Positions 13,790-23,277 of a DNA stretch of 64,000 bases are shown here, one piece after another. Source of the stretch: Agrilutibacter niabensis (GTDB lineage Bacteria; Pseudomonadota; Gammaproteobacteria; Xanthomonadales; Xanthomonadaceae); contig NZ_JBHSNJ010000002.1 of assembly GCF_042657165.1 (NCBI RefSeq), forward strand, positions 1 through 64,000. Direction: 5' to 3'. The notes under the pieces were generated by a model that saw nothing but the letters and a program-made list of their open reading frames with translations, ran no database searches and was not told the DNA's origin. Each line of letters opens with the position of its first letter. The stretch's first letter is position 1. A program made the position numbers and the translations under genes.

Positions 13790-15925
13790 TCAGCGCAGCA
13801 GCGCCATGAAGTCCGCCAGCGGGAGCGGATGCCCCAGCAGGTAACCCTGCGCCAGGTCGCAGTCGCGCTCGCGCAGCAGGTCGTACTGCCCCTCGCGCTC
13901 AACGCCCTCGGCGATGACGATGATCCCGAGCGAATGCGCCATCGCGATGATCGCGGTGGTGAGCGCGAGATCGTCGGGGTCGCGCAGGATGTCGGCGACG
14001 AAGCTGCGATCGATCTTCACGCCGTCGATCGGCACCCGCCGCAGGTGGCTGAGGCCCGAAAAACCGGTGCCGAAGTCGTCCAGCCATACCTGCACGCCGG
14101 TGGTACGCAGTTGCGAGAGCATCACGCTGGCCAGCGACTCGTCGCCGAGCACCGCGGTTTCGGTGAGTTCGAGGTGCAGGTGCTTCGGATTCAATCCGGT
14201 GTCGCGCAGGACCTTGGCCACGATCTGTGGCAGGTCGCCGCTGCGCAACTGGCGGGGCGACACGTTCACGGAAACAAACAGCGGGTCGCTGCCCACGCGA
14301 TACGCCGCCCAGCGGACTGCGTCCTCGCACGCCGCGCGCAGCACCTGCGGGCCGAGCGTTTCGATCAGGCCGCTCTGTTCGGCCACGTCGATGAAGACGG
14401 ACGGCGCGATCATGCCGTGCTCGGGATGCTGCCAGCGCAACAGCGCTTCGGCGCCGACCAGTGTGTTGTCGGAGACCCGGAAGACCGGCTGGTAGACCAG
14501 GCTCAGTTCGCCTCGATCCCAGGCACCGCGCAGCTCGTGCTCCAGGTGCACGCGCCGCTCCACGGCCTGGTCCATCGCGCGGCTGTAGAAGCGATAGCAG
14601 TTCTTGCCGGCGACCTTGGCCTGGTACATCGCGATGTCGCCGTTCTTCATCAGCGCGTTGGCGCCCGACGCATCCTGTGGGAACAGCGTGATGCCGATCG
14701 AGGTCCCGAGGAATACCTGCCGGTCATGCACGGTGATCGGCTGGCCGAGCTCGCTCACCAGCGCCTCGGCGAGGCGGCTGGCAACTTCGCGCGCGTCCCT
14801 GCCGCCTTGCGCGTCCGGTTCCACCAGGATCACGAACTCGTCGCCACCGAAACGCGCCAGCGCCGCGCCTTCGCCGCCGATGCGCTTGACGCTGTCGCGG
14901 ATGCGCTGCGCGAACTGCAGCAGCACTTCGTCGCCGGCGTCGTGGCCCAGGGTGTCGTTGACACGCTTGAAATCGTCGATGTCGGCGAACAGCAGGGCGA
15001 GTTGGCGCCCGGCGCCCTGCATCTGCAGCAGCCGCTCGTCCAGGGTTTCGCGGAAAGCGAGGCGGTTGGCGAGGCTGGTCAGCGCATCGGTGTAGGCCAT
15101 GCGCCGGATCTCGCGATCGTGGCGCGCGACCGAGGTACTCATGCGGCTGAAGGCGCGCAGCAGGTCGCCTACTTCATCGTTGCGACGGCTGGCCGGGGTA
15201 CGCACGGCTTCGAAATGGCCGAGTTCGATCGCGTGGGCGGCGTCGGCGAGCTGGCGGATCGGGCGGACCAGGAAACGCTGGATGAGCGAGAGCATCACCA
15301 CGCCCAATCCCAGCAGGCTGGCGCTGAGCACCACCACCCACAGGAGCTGGCGGCGGCCCAGTTCATTCAGGCGCGTGCGCAATTCACCGACCGCGGCGTC
15401 CTGGTCATTGCGCAGCCCACGCAGGTCGAAACCCACGCGCACGCCGCCGATGCGCTCATTGCCGATCAGCACCGGCGAGGCGACATCCATCAGGTCTTCG
15501 CTGAACTGCGTCAGCAATTGCGGTGCGGCGATCGCCGGTCCGGCCATGGCGTCGTCCATGCGCTTGCCGTAGCTCGGGATCTCCTCGCTGCCGTCATGGA
15601 GGATGTTGCCGTCGGCGTCGTACACCAGCACGTAGCGGATGCCCGGCTGGTTGAGCGTGGAGCGGCTGAGCACGCCGATCGCGTCGAGGTCGAAGTAGTA
15701 AAGCGGGTTGGCCAGCGATTCGGACAACTGCGTGACCATGCCCTCGCCGTGGCGGCGCAGGCCGGCACTGGCGATGCGCTCCATGCCATCACGGGTGACG
15801 TTCTCCACCTCGGACTGCATCTGCGTCTGCCGGCTCCACAGCAGCAGCATCAACGACAGCACCACCAGCAGTGCCAGCGCCATCGATGCCAGGAAGCGGG
15901 CCTGCAAGCCGTAGCGAAGGTTCAT
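13790..15925 (-). CDS. membrane GGDEF-EAL cyclic-di-GMP enzyme with periplasmic sensor domain
   Basis: This is a 711-aa protein. Transmembrane helix 1 is at about 11-30. A periplasmic sensor region (31-194) contains 'LANPLYYFDLDAIGVLS'. Helix 2 is at about 195-216, HAMP at 217-270, GGDEF with intact motif at 360-364, and EAL with the signature at 493-495 plus 'DDFGTGFSGLSHLRR' and 'IAEGVE'. Both catalytic halves look complete, so it may make and degrade c-di-GMP. No RxxD inhibitory site sits five residues before GGDEF. The gene lies 63 bases downstream of a PhnD-like binding protein on the same strand, which suggests that the binding protein feeds the periplasmic sensor. Confidence 0.95.
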   Translation of the reverse strand: MNLRYGLQARFLASMALALLVVLSLMLLLWSRQTQMQSEVENVTRDGMERIASAGLRRHGEGMVTQLSESLANPLYYFDLDAIGVLSRSTLNQPGIRYVLVYDADGNILHDGSEEIPSYGKRMDDAMAGPAIAAPQLLTQFSEDLMDVASPVLIGNERIGGVRVGFDLRGLRNDQDAAVGELRTRLNELGRRQLLWVVVLSASLLGLGVVMLSLIQRFLVRPIRQLADAAHAIELGHFEAVRTPASRRNDEVGDLLRAFSRMSTSVARHDREIRRMAYTDALTSLANRLAFRETLDERLLQMQGAGRQLALLFADIDDFKRVNDTLGHDAGDEVLLQFAQRIRDSVKRIGGEGAALARFGGDEFVILVEPDAQGGRDAREVASRLAEALVSELGQPITVHDRQVFLGTSIGITLFPQDASGANALMKNGDIAMYQAKVAGKNCYRFYSRAMDQAVERRVHLEHELRGAWDRGELSLVYQPVFRVSDNTLVGAEALLRWQHPEHGMIAPSVFIDVAEQSGLIETLGPQVLRAACEDAVRWAAYRVGSDPLFVSVNVSPRQLRSGDLPQIVAKVLRDTGLNPKHLHLELTETAVLGDESLASVMLSQLRTTGVQVWLDDFGTGFSGLSHLRRVPIDGVKIDRSFVADILRDPDDLALTTAIIAMAHSLGIIVIAEGVEREGQYDLLRERDCDLAQGYLLGHPLPLADFMALLR

Positions 15926-15988
15926 CCGTGGCTTGCCTTCATGGAGCGCGCCTTCATCGGGCGCCCCGACACTGACGTCATGGCCGGC

Positions 15989-16897
15989 TCACTCCACTTC
16001 GCTGCGCACACGGCCAACGCCGTCCGCAAGGTCGTCGAGCGCGTGCTGCGACTCGGCGTCCACAGGCAGGAAACGGGTGGTCTGGAAGAAACCCTGCAAC
16101 GCATCGCGCGCGTCCGGGTCCTTGGCGGCATCGCACAGGATCTTGCGCAGGCGCGCCTCGACCTTGGGATCGAGGTCGCTGCGCACGAGTTCCAGCGCAC
16201 GCGGCACGCTGGCGGTCTCGCCGATGATGCGCAGGTCGGGACGGAACGCAGTCGGCACGCGACGCGGGTTGTCCCAGTCCAGGTTGCTCATCACGCCGAC
16301 ATCGACCAGGCGCTTGTGCACCCAGGTCGAGATGTTGAGCTCGGAACGGGCGAAGACGTAGCCGACGACGCTCGAATCGAGCCTGTCGGTCGGCGACAGC
16401 AGCAGCTCCAGCGAATTCCCCCGGTGCAGCAGCTCCGTCGCGGGAAGGAAGTAGGCGCTGGTGGAGGTCGGCCGCTGGAAGGCGACGCTGTGGCCGCGCA
16501 GGTCGTTCAGGGTCTTGACGCTGCTGTCCGCGCGCGCGAAGAAGACGGCGTGGTAGTGGCTGGTACCGTCGCGTTCGGTGAGCAGCAGCGGCTTCGCACC
16601 CGCGCGCTGCTTCAGCATCATGCCGGTGCCGGCGGTCTCGGTGACCCAGTCGACGCGGCCGCGGCGCAAGTAGCTGGCCATCTGCTGCGCGTCCTTGGCC
16701 ATCAGGATGCGGCCTTCGCGGATGCCCACGTCCTTCATCCGCGGCACGACATAGTCGAGCAGCGCCTTCAGTTGTTCGTAGTGGGCCTTCGGATCGTCGC
16801 TGATGCGACCGAGCACGAGCACGCCCGGGTCGCCGGCCAGGACCGGGAACGGCAACAACAGTGCGAGAGCCAGCGCCAGGGCGGCGATACGTCGCAT
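15989..16897 (-). CDS. PhnD-like periplasmic phosphate/phosphonate-type substrate-binding protein
   Basis: This is a 302-aa exported protein. The start at 16897 gives a clean signal peptide ('RRIAALALALALLLPFPVLA', cleaved before GDPG). The body has the PhnD/type 2 periplasmic-binding fold ('GRVDWVTETAGTGMML', 'LNDLRGHSVAFQRPTSTSAY'). No ABC permease or ATPase gene is nearby. Instead it precedes a GGDEF-EAL gene whose periplasmic domain could receive it. Stand-alone PhnD-type proteins paired with c-di-GMP enzymes are known as sensory co-receptors. The ligand cannot be read from sequence. Confidence 0.9.
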   Translation of the reverse strand: MRRIAALALALALLLPFPVLAGDPGVLVLGRISDDPKAHYEQLKALLDYVVPRMKDVGIREGRILMAKDAQQMASYLRRGRVDWVTETAGTGMMLKQRAGAKPLLLTERDGTSHYHAVFFARADSSVKTLNDLRGHSVAFQRPTSTSAYFLPATELLHRGNSLELLLSPTDRLDSSVVGYVFARSELNISTWVHKRLVDVGVMSNLDWDNPRRVPTAFRPDLRIIGETASVPRALELVRSDLDPKVEARLRKILCDAAKDPDARDALQGFFQTTRFLPVDAESQHALDDLADGVGRVRSEVE

Positions 16898-17033
16898 GTG
16901 GGCAGACAGGCTAGCGCTCAAGCTGATGGAACCGACGATGAGGCGACGCCGCAGACTAAAGCAAAAGGCAGTGCGCGGGAATTGGCCATTCGCCGGGCTC
17001 GCCACCCCGGGGGCATCCATTCCCCAGGCCCGG

Positions 17034-17837
17034 TCAGGCGCCGCGCTCCCCCGCCAGCCGGGCCATCCGCTGGGCGTCGGCGAGCACCCCCCGCAGGATC
17101 CGCACCTCGCGGGCATCCGGCTGCGCGCGCAGGAACAACCGCCGCAGCTTGCGCATCGCCGATTCGGGCGCACGGCCCTTGTGGAAGTCGATGGCGTCCA
17201 GCGTCTCGGCGAGTTGGGCGAAGAAGCTCTCCATCTCCGCGTGCGACGCCGGGGGCTCCGGGCGCTCCCCTTCCCCCACGGCCGCCGGGGCCGTGGCCAG
17301 CGCGGCCATGCGGATCTCGTAGCTCAGCACCTGCACGGCCATGGCGAGGTTGAGCGAGCTGTAATCGGGGTTGGCCGGAATATGCACGGCGGCATGGCAC
17401 AGCTCGTATTCGTCGTTGCTCAGGCCGGTACGCTCGCGCCCGAACACCAGGGCGATCTCGCCCCCGCCCTGGGCGTCGCGGACGGCGCGGACGCCCGCCT
17501 CGCGCGGCTCCAGTTCCTCCAGGGCGATGCGACGACTGCGTGCCGTGCAGCCCAGGACCACGCGACAGTCGGCGATGGCCTCGGCGAGGGTCGGGTGGAT
17601 CGCTGCCGCGGCGAGAACGTCGTCGGCGCCCGCTGCCAGGGCGTAGGAGTCGGCATCGGGGGCGCGTTCCGGCGCCACCAGTACCAGCCGCGACAGACCC
17701 ATGGTTTTCATCGCCCGGGCGGCGGAACCGATGTTGCCCGGGTGCTGCGTGCCGACCAGGACCACGCGGATACGGTCGGAGGCACTGGTCAGCGCTGTGG
17801 TGGCCGTCGAAAGGCCGGAAGTCGGATCGGTACTCAT
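17034..17837 (-). CDS. trmJ: tRNA (cytidine/uridine-2'-O-)-methyltransferase TrmJ
   Basis: This 267-aa SPOUT-class RNA methyltransferase modifies the 2'-OH of position 32 in tRNA anticodon loops. Signatures are 'VLVGTQHPGNIGSAARAMKT' near the N-terminus, and 'GREALVFGRE'-type motif 2 read here as 'IALVFGRERTGLSNDEYELC', followed by 'IPANPDYSSLNLAMAVQVLS', the trefoil-knot SAM site. The start ATG 17837 lies in a 99-base region shared with the divergent suhB gene. An in-frame upstream extension is open but lacks family similarity. Confidence 0.95.
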   Translation of the reverse strand: MSTDPTSGLSTATTALTSASDRIRVVLVGTQHPGNIGSAARAMKTMGLSRLVLVAPERAPDADSYALAAGADDVLAAAAIHPTLAEAIADCRVVLGCTARSRRIALEELEPREAGVRAVRDAQGGGEIALVFGRERTGLSNDEYELCHAAVHIPANPDYSSLNLAMAVQVLSYEIRMAALATAPAAVGEGERPEPPASHAEMESFFAQLAETLDAIDFHKGRAPESAMRKLRRLFLRAQPDAREVRILRGVLADAQRMARLAGERGA

Positions 17838-17936
17838 GTCCGTCAATGGTAAACTCCGCGCCCCGGTCACCGAACCGGTCTGTTCTTTCGCACCCGCCAG
17901 CCCGTCCCCAGCCCCGATCCAGAGGCCCGTACCGCC

Positions 17937-18755
17937 ATGCAGAAACCCGCCGTCACCCTCATGGTCAAGGCCGCCCGCGCCGCCGGCAACGTCCTGCTGC
18001 GCAACATGCACAAGCTGGACGCCCTCAACGTGGTGGAAAAGGACCGGCTGGATTACGCCAGCGACGTCGACGGCAAGGCCGAAACGGTCATCATCAAGGA
18101 ACTGCGCCGGGCCACGCCCGACTACGCCATTCTCGGCGAGGAAGGCGGTGCTCAGGGCTCCGGTCGTTTCACCTGGGTCATCGACCCGCTCGACGGCACC
18201 AGCAACTACCTGCACGGCTTCCCCCACTTCTGCGTCTCCATCGCTCTGGTCGAGAACGGCGAGCCGATCCACGGCGTGATCTTCGACCCCCTGCGCAACG
18301 ACCTGTTCACCGCCAGCCGCGGCAGCGGCGCCACGCTCAACGACAAGAAGATCCGTGTCGCCGAGCGCAAGGACCTCAATGGCGCGTTCCTGATCACCGG
18401 CTTCCCGCCGCGCGAACGCAAGAACGTCGGCGCCCAGCTCAAGTGCGTCGAGGCGCTGCTGCAGGAAGCCGAGGACATCCGTCGCACCGGCTCGGCGGCC
18501 CTGGACCTGGCCTATGTGGCCTGCGGTCGTGCCGACGCCTACTTCGAATCCGGCGTGAAGCCCTGGGACATCGCCGCCGGCGTGCTGATGGTGCGCGAAG
18601 CCGGCGGCAAGGTCGTCGACTACCGCGGTCGCTCGACCGGTCCGCTGGACACGCGCGGCCTGATGGGCCGCCCGCTGGTGGCCGGCAACCTGAAGATCTG
18701 CGACGCCCTGCAGAACAGGATCGTGGCGACCGGGTACGCAAACGCGCTGGATTGA
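17937..18755 (+). CDS. suhB: inositol-1-monophosphatase SuhB
   Basis: This 272-aa Mg2+-dependent phosphatase has the metal site 'ILGEEGG', the first signature 'WVIDPLDGTSNYLHGFPHF' and the second 'KPWDIAAGVLMVREAGG', all as in SuhB. Besides cleaving inositol monophosphate, SuhB in Gammaproteobacteria joins the rRNA antitermination complex; that role is inferred by homology. The gene is divergent from trmJ and ends before a bidirectional terminator facing secF. Confidence 0.96.
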   Translation: MQKPAVTLMVKAARAAGNVLLRNMHKLDALNVVEKDRLDYASDVDGKAETVIIKELRRATPDYAILGEEGGAQGSGRFTWVIDPLDGTSNYLHGFPHFCVSIALVENGEPIHGVIFDPLRNDLFTASRGSGATLNDKKIRVAERKDLNGAFLITGFPPRERKNVGAQLKCVEALLQEAEDIRRTGSAALDLAYVACGRADAYFESGVKPWDIAAGVLMVREAGGKVVDYRGRSTGPLDTRGLMGRPLVAGNLKICDALQNRIVATGYANALD

Positions 18756-18802
18756 CGCCACGCCCCCGGTGCGCGGTCATCCGGAAACGGATACCGGTAA
18801 AG

Positions 18803-18834
18803 AAAAGGCCGCGCAATGCGCGGCCTTTTTTGTT
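18803..18834. terminator. bidirectional intrinsic terminator between suhB and secF
   Basis: The stem AAAGGCCGCGC / GCGCGGCCTTT has an AAT loop, flanked by A-rich and T-rich runs. It serves suhB from the left and the secDF operon from the right. Confidence 0.88.
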
Positions 18835-18851
18835 GCGGGTAGCCGGGCCCC

Positions 18852-19799
18852 TTACGGGCGACGCGCCAGCGCGGCCTCGTCGCGCGCCTTCGGCATCAAG
18901 TCCTGCTTGCTCACGCCCAGCCACATCAGCAGCGGGCAGGCGACGAAGATCGAGGACAGCGTACCGATCACGATACCCAGCATCTGCGATTCGGCCATGC
19001 CGCGCAGCGATGCGCCGCCGTACAGGTACAGCGCCAGCACGGTCAGGAACGCCACGAACGAGGTGATCACCGTACGCGACAGCGTCTGGTTGATCGAGGC
19101 GTTCAGGACTTCAGACGGCGAGGCGCGCATCGAGCGGAAGTTCTCGCGCACGCGGTCGAACACCACGATGGTGTCGTTGATCGAATAGCCCATCACCGAC
19201 AACGCACCGGCCAGCACGGTCAGGTCGAACTCGTGCCCGCTCAGCGCGAACCAGCCCACCACCACCAGCACGTCGTGCAGCGTGGTGATGATCGCGGCCA
19301 CCGCGAACTTCCATTCGAAGCGGAACGAGATGTAGATCAGGAAGCCGACCACCACGAACACCAGCGCCCAGATGCCATTGAGCGCCAGCTCCTTGCCGAC
19401 CTGCGCGCTGATGACGGCGCTGCTGCGCACCTCGGCCGGGTTCTCGGCGGTCGAGGTCGCCTGCTTCACGTCCTGCGCGACGCTGCCGGGCGCGTTGCTC
19501 GTGCCTTCCTTTTCCTGCAGGCGGATCAGGATGTCGTTGCCGGTGCCGAAGTTCTGCACCTGCGCGCCCTCGAAGCCGGCCTTGGCCAGGTTCGTACGCA
19601 CATCCTCGACCTCGACCGGCTTGTCGAAGCGCAGCTCGATGCCGACGCCGCCGGTGAAGTCGAGCGCGAAGTTGAAGCCCTTGACGGCCATCGCGCCGAT
19701 CGCGACGAACATGACCAGCGCGGCGACCACGGTCGACAGCACGCGCAGACGCATGAAGTCGATCTTGCTGTCGTACGGGAACACATTGAACGGTTTCAT
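18852..19799 (-). CDS. secF: protein translocase subunit SecF
   Basis: This is a 315-aa six-helix RND-type membrane protein. N-terminal helix 'RVLSTVVAALVMFVAIGAMA', a periplasmic loop with 'FALDFTGGVGIELRFDKPVE', then a five-helix block with 'SVMGYSINDTIVVFDRVREN' and 'LYLYGGASLRGMA', which is the SecF signature. With SecD and YajC it helps drive preprotein release at the periplasmic side of SecYEG, using the proton gradient. It is the last gene of the operon, 13 bases after secD. Confidence 0.97.
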   Translation of the reverse strand: MKPFNVFPYDSKIDFMRLRVLSTVVAALVMFVAIGAMAVKGFNFALDFTGGVGIELRFDKPVEVEDVRTNLAKAGFEGAQVQNFGTGNDILIRLQEKEGTSNAPGSVAQDVKQATSTAENPAEVRSSAVISAQVGKELALNGIWALVFVVVGFLIYISFRFEWKFAVAAIITTLHDVLVVVGWFALSGHEFDLTVLAGALSVMGYSINDTIVVFDRVRENFRSMRASPSEVLNASINQTLSRTVITSFVAFLTVLALYLYGGASLRGMAESQMLGIVIGTLSSIFVACPLLMWLGVSKQDLMPKARDEAALARRP

Positions 19800-19812
19800 T
19801 GCGGGTGCTCCC

Positions 19813-21693
19813 TCAGATCCAGATCGACTTCAGCTTGCGGCGACCGCCGTAGATCAGCGTGGCAAAGCCGCGCGACACCGAGACGGCCGTGTACATGGAG
19901 GTCAGGATGCCCACGATCAGCGTCACCGCGAAGCCCTTGATCGGGCCGGTGCCGAACGCGAACAGCGCGATACCGGCCAGCAGCGCGGTGATGTTGGCGT
20001 CGGCGATCGTGCCGGATGCGCGGTCGTAACCGGTCGCGATCGCGGTCTGCGGCGGCAACCCGAGCCGCAACTCCTCGCGTATGCGTTCGTTGATGAGGAC
20101 GTTCGCATCCACCGACATGCCCACGGTCAGCGCGATACCCGCCAGGCCCGGCAGGCTCAGCGTGGCGCCGAACATCGACATCACCGCGATCACCATCAGC
20201 AGGTTCAGCAGCAGCGCGATGGAAGTGATCACGCCGAACATGCGGTAGTAGACCAGGAAGAAGATCAGCGCGAAGGCGAACGAGTACATCACCGCGGTCG
20301 TTCCGCGCTCGACGTTCTCCTTGCCGAGGCTGGGACCCACCGTGCGCTCGTCGACGAAATCCATCGGCGCTGCCAGCGAGCCCGAGCGCAGCAGCAGCGC
20401 GAGGTCGGCCGCTTCCTTGGAGCTGTCCAGGCCGGTGGTCTGGAAGTCCTTGGAGAACACGCCGTTGATGGTCGCGACCGAGATCACTTCCTCGTTGACG
20501 CGCGTGGTGCGCACTTCCTTGCCGTCGACGATGCGCACTTCCGGCAGGCGTTCGATGAACACTACCGCCATCGGCTTGCCGACGTTCTCGGTGGTGAACT
20601 GGAACATGCGCTGGCCGCCGGCGCTGTTGAGGCGCACCGACACGCTGGGCGAACCGCTCTGCTGGTCGTACCCGGAAGTCGCGCCGACGAGCTGGTCGCC
20701 CGAGGCGATCACGCGCTTGTTGAGCAGGATCGGGATCGGCTTGCCGTCGGCGCCCTTTTCCTTGCGGTAGTACACGCGCGCCTCGGCCGGGATGTTGCCG
20801 GTCTGTACGGCGTCGTAGGCGTTGCCTTCGACCACGGCACGGTATTCCAGCGTCGCGGTGGCGCCGAGGATGCGCTTGGCCTGCGCGGTGTCCTGGACGC
20901 CCGGCAGCTGCACGACCACGCGATCGCTGCCCTGGCGCTGGATGATGGGCTCGGCCACGCCCAGCGCGTTGACGCGGTTGCGCAGCGTGCCGACGTTCTG
21001 CTCGATCGCCTCGGTGGCGATCCGCTGCAGCTCGCTCTGCGGCGTCTGCACGGTGAGGGTGTTGCCCAGCACCTGCATTTGCAGCAGCGGCAGGTTCTTC
21101 GCGATCACGCCACGCGCGGCTTCGGCCGCGGCCGGATCCTTGAGCGTGGCGACGATGCTGTTGTCGGGACGGCGATCGACCGATTCATAGCTGACCCGGT
21201 TGTCGCGCAGCAGCATGCGCATGTCCTCGGCGGTGGCGTCCAGGCGCTTTTCCAGCGCGGCCTTCTGGTCCACCTGCATGAGGAAGTGCACGCCGCCCTG
21301 CAGGTCGAGGCCCATCTGCATCGGTCGCGCGCCGATCTTCTCCAGCCAGTCGGGCACCGTGGAGGCGAGGTTGAGCGCCACGATGTAGTCGCTGCCCAGC
21401 TGCGGACGCAGCGCGTCGGCGGCCTTCACCTGCAGGTCGGGGTTGCCCAGGCGAACCAGCAGGTTGCCCTTCTTGCCGTCGATTTCCACCTGCTTCACTG
21501 CGATGCCAGCAGCCTTGAGGCTGTCGGACACACGCGTGCGCAGTGCTTCGTCGACGGGCGCACCGCGGTTGGCGGTGACCTGCACCGACGGGTCCTGCGG
21601 GAAGATGTTCGGCAGCGCGTACAGCGTGCTGAGCAGCAGGACGATCAGGAAAACAACGTATTTCCAGCGTGGGTAAGTCAGCATCGAAGGCAT
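19813..21693 (-). CDS. secD: protein translocase subunit SecD
   Basis: This is a 626-aa subunit. One N-terminal helix ('RWKYVVFLIVLLLSTLYALP') is followed by a large periplasmic P1 domain (about 30-440, with 'MGLDLQGGVHFLMQVD'), then a five-helix RND block containing 'LPGIAGIALTVGMSVDANV'-type sequence, here 'LAGIALTVGMSVDANVLINE'. Length is close to E. coli SecD (615). It lies between yajC (49-base gap) and secF (13-base gap) in the conserved queA-tgt-yajC-secD-secF order. Confidence 0.97.
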   Translation of the reverse strand: MPSMLTYPRWKYVVFLIVLLLSTLYALPNIFPQDPSVQVTANRGAPVDEALRTRVSDSLKAAGIAVKQVEIDGKKGNLLVRLGNPDLQVKAADALRPQLGSDYIVALNLASTVPDWLEKIGARPMQMGLDLQGGVHFLMQVDQKAALEKRLDATAEDMRMLLRDNRVSYESVDRRPDNSIVATLKDPAAAEAARGVIAKNLPLLQMQVLGNTLTVQTPQSELQRIATEAIEQNVGTLRNRVNALGVAEPIIQRQGSDRVVVQLPGVQDTAQAKRILGATATLEYRAVVEGNAYDAVQTGNIPAEARVYYRKEKGADGKPIPILLNKRVIASGDQLVGATSGYDQQSGSPSVSVRLNSAGGQRMFQFTTENVGKPMAVVFIERLPEVRIVDGKEVRTTRVNEEVISVATINGVFSKDFQTTGLDSSKEAADLALLLRSGSLAAPMDFVDERTVGPSLGKENVERGTTAVMYSFAFALIFFLVYYRMFGVITSIALLLNLLMVIAVMSMFGATLSLPGLAGIALTVGMSVDANVLINERIREELRLGLPPQTAIATGYDRASGTIADANITALLAGIALFAFGTGPIKGFAVTLIVGILTSMYTAVSVSRGFATLIYGGRRKLKSIWI

Positions 21694-21742
21694 CCCGTGG
21701 CGACACCCCGGCCGCCAACTTGCAAAACGTGGTGGCGGCGGC

Positions 21743-22081
21743 TTAGGCCGACTTCAAGGTGCCCTTGGGCAGGACGTTGGCGATCGCGCCCTTCTGGATG
21801 CGCAGGCGCACGTTGTCAGCCACCTCGACCGTGACGAAGTTCTCACCGATCTCGGTGACCACGCCGGCGATGCCGCCGTTGGTCAGCACTTCGTCGCCCT
21901 TCGACAGCTTGTCGAGCATGGCGCGGTGTTCCTTCTGCCGCTTCATCTGCGGGCGGATCATCAGGAAATACATGATCGCGATCAGCGCGATCGGCATCAG
22001 CAGGCCAAAGCCACCCATACCCTGCGGCTGGGCCGCGGCCTGGGCGTAAGCGGGAGCGATCAGGGGGTCGAGCAGGTTCAT
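21743..22081 (-). CDS. yajC: preprotein translocase accessory subunit YajC
   Basis: This is a 112-aa single-helix inner-membrane protein. A periplasmic Ala/Gln-rich N-terminus precedes the helix 'LLMPIALIAIMYFLMIRPQ' and the family hallmark 'RPQMKRQKEH', then a cytoplasmic SH3-like domain ('GDEVLTNGGIAGVVTEIGEN'). It associates with SecDF and can contact AcrB-type pumps in other species. The ATG at 22081 is chosen to give the family length; longer in-frame extensions read into the tgt coding region. Confidence 0.95.
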   Translation of the reverse strand: MNLLDPLIAPAYAQAAAQPQGMGGFGLLMPIALIAIMYFLMIRPQMKRQKEHRAMLDKLSKGDEVLTNGGIAGVVTEIGENFVTVEVADNVRLRIQKGAIANVLPKGTLKSA

Positions 22082-22131
22082 CTTGGATGGTCCGAGGCGA
22101 AATAACGGGGGATTATGCCACGCCCCCGCGG

Positions 22132-23277
22132 TCAGACCCCGAGCGGGGGCACCGGCAGGGAGCGCGTGGCGTAGAAGGACTCCCGGAACGCCGCAAAGGT
22201 TCCCGCGGCGATGGCTTCGCGCATTCCCGCCATCAGGCGCTGGTAATGGCGCAGATTGTGCAAAGTCCCCAGCACCGGCCCCAGCATCTCGTTGCAGCGG
22301 TCCAGGTGGCGCAGGTAGCTGCGGCTGAAGCCGTTGCGGCAGGTGTAGCAGTCGCAGCCTTCCTCGATCGGCCGGGTGTCGCGCTCGTATATCGCGTTGC
22401 GGATGCGCACCGCGCCTGTGGCGGTGAAGAAATGGCCGTTGCGCGCATTGCGGGTCGGCATCACGCAATCGAACATGTCGACGCCGCGCGCGACCGCTTC
22501 CACCAGGTCCTCCGGTCGGCCCACGCCCATCAGGTAGCGCGGCTGGTCGACCGGCAACTGGGGCGCGGTGTGTTCGAGCATGCGGTTGCGCTCGGCCTCC
22601 GTCTCGCCCACCGCGAGGCCGCCGATCGCGTAGCCGTCGAAGCCGATGTCCTTGAGTGCCGTCGCCGAGCGCGTACGCAGGTCGTGATGGACGCCGCCCT
22701 GGACGATGCCGAACAGTGCCGCGTCGTTGCCCTCGTGCGCGCGCTTGCTGCGTTCGGCCCAGCGCAGCGACAGCTCCATCGATCGCTTCACCACGTCGGC
22801 CCCGACCGCCACCCCGTCGACGTGCACCGGCGGACACTCGTCGAAGATCATCACGATGTCGGAGCCGAGCACCTTCTGGATGTGCATGCTCTCCTCCGGC
22901 CCCAGGAACACTTTGCTGCCATCAGTGGGCGCTGCAAAGGTCACTCCGGCCTCGGTGATCTTGCGCTTGTGCGCCAGCGAGAACACCTGGAAGCCGCCGG
23001 AGTCGGTGAGGATCGGTCCACTCCAGCGCGCGAAGCCGTGCAGGCCGCCGTGGTCGGCGATCACGTCCAGGCCGGGACGCAGGAACAGGTGGAAGGTGTT
23101 GCCCAGGATGATCTCGGCGCCGAGTTCGCGCACCTGCTCCGGCAGCACGCCCTTGACCGAACCGTAGGTGCCCACAGGCATGAACGCCGGCGTTTCCACC
23201 GTGCCGCGCGGAAAGGTGAGCCGCCCGCGGCGCGCGGCGCCGTCGTTCTTCAAGAGCTCGAAGGACATGCGACTCAT
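22132..23277 (-). CDS. tgt: tRNA-guanine transglycosylase
   Basis: This 381-aa enzyme exchanges the wobble guanine of GUN anticodons for preQ1 in queuosine synthesis. The catalytic Asp motif 'GPILTDSGGFQVFSLAH' and 'RYLMGVGRPEDLVEAVARGV' then 'DMFDCVMPTRNARNG' hold the nucleophile and substrate-binding residues. The Zn site is 'EEGCDCYTCRNGFSRSYLRH', with the final His. The ATG at 23277 overlaps the queA stop as ATGA, which decides the start and implies translational coupling with the next enzyme-encoding gene of the same pathway. Confidence 0.97.
   Translation of the reverse strand: MSRMSFELLKNDGAARRGRLTFPRGTVETPAFMPVGTYGSVKGVLPEQVRELGAEIILGNTFHLFLRPGLDVIADHGGLHGFARWSGPILTDSGGFQVFSLAHKRKITEAGVTFAAPTDGSKVFLGPEESMHIQKVLGSDIVMIFDECPPVHVDGVAVGADVVKRSMELSLRWAERSKRAHEGNDAALFGIVQGGVHHDLRTRSATALKDIGFDGYAIGGLAVGETEAERNRMLEHTAPQLPVDQPRYLMGVGRPEDLVEAVARGVDMFDCVMPTRNARNGHFFTATGAVRIRNAIYERDTRPIEEGCDCYTCRNGFSRSYLRHLDRCNEMLGPVLGTLHNLRHYQRLMAGMREAIAAGTFAAFRESFYATRSLPVPPLGV

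Noticed and set aside
13829..17353. 1174-codon open frame across the GGDEF-EAL, binding-protein and trmJ genes
   Set aside because: It covers three well supported minus-strand genes; no recognisable motif occurs in its translation.
19372..21834. 820-codon open frame antisense to secD
   Set aside because: His/Arg/Gln-rich antisense shadow. SecD is unambiguous on the other strand.
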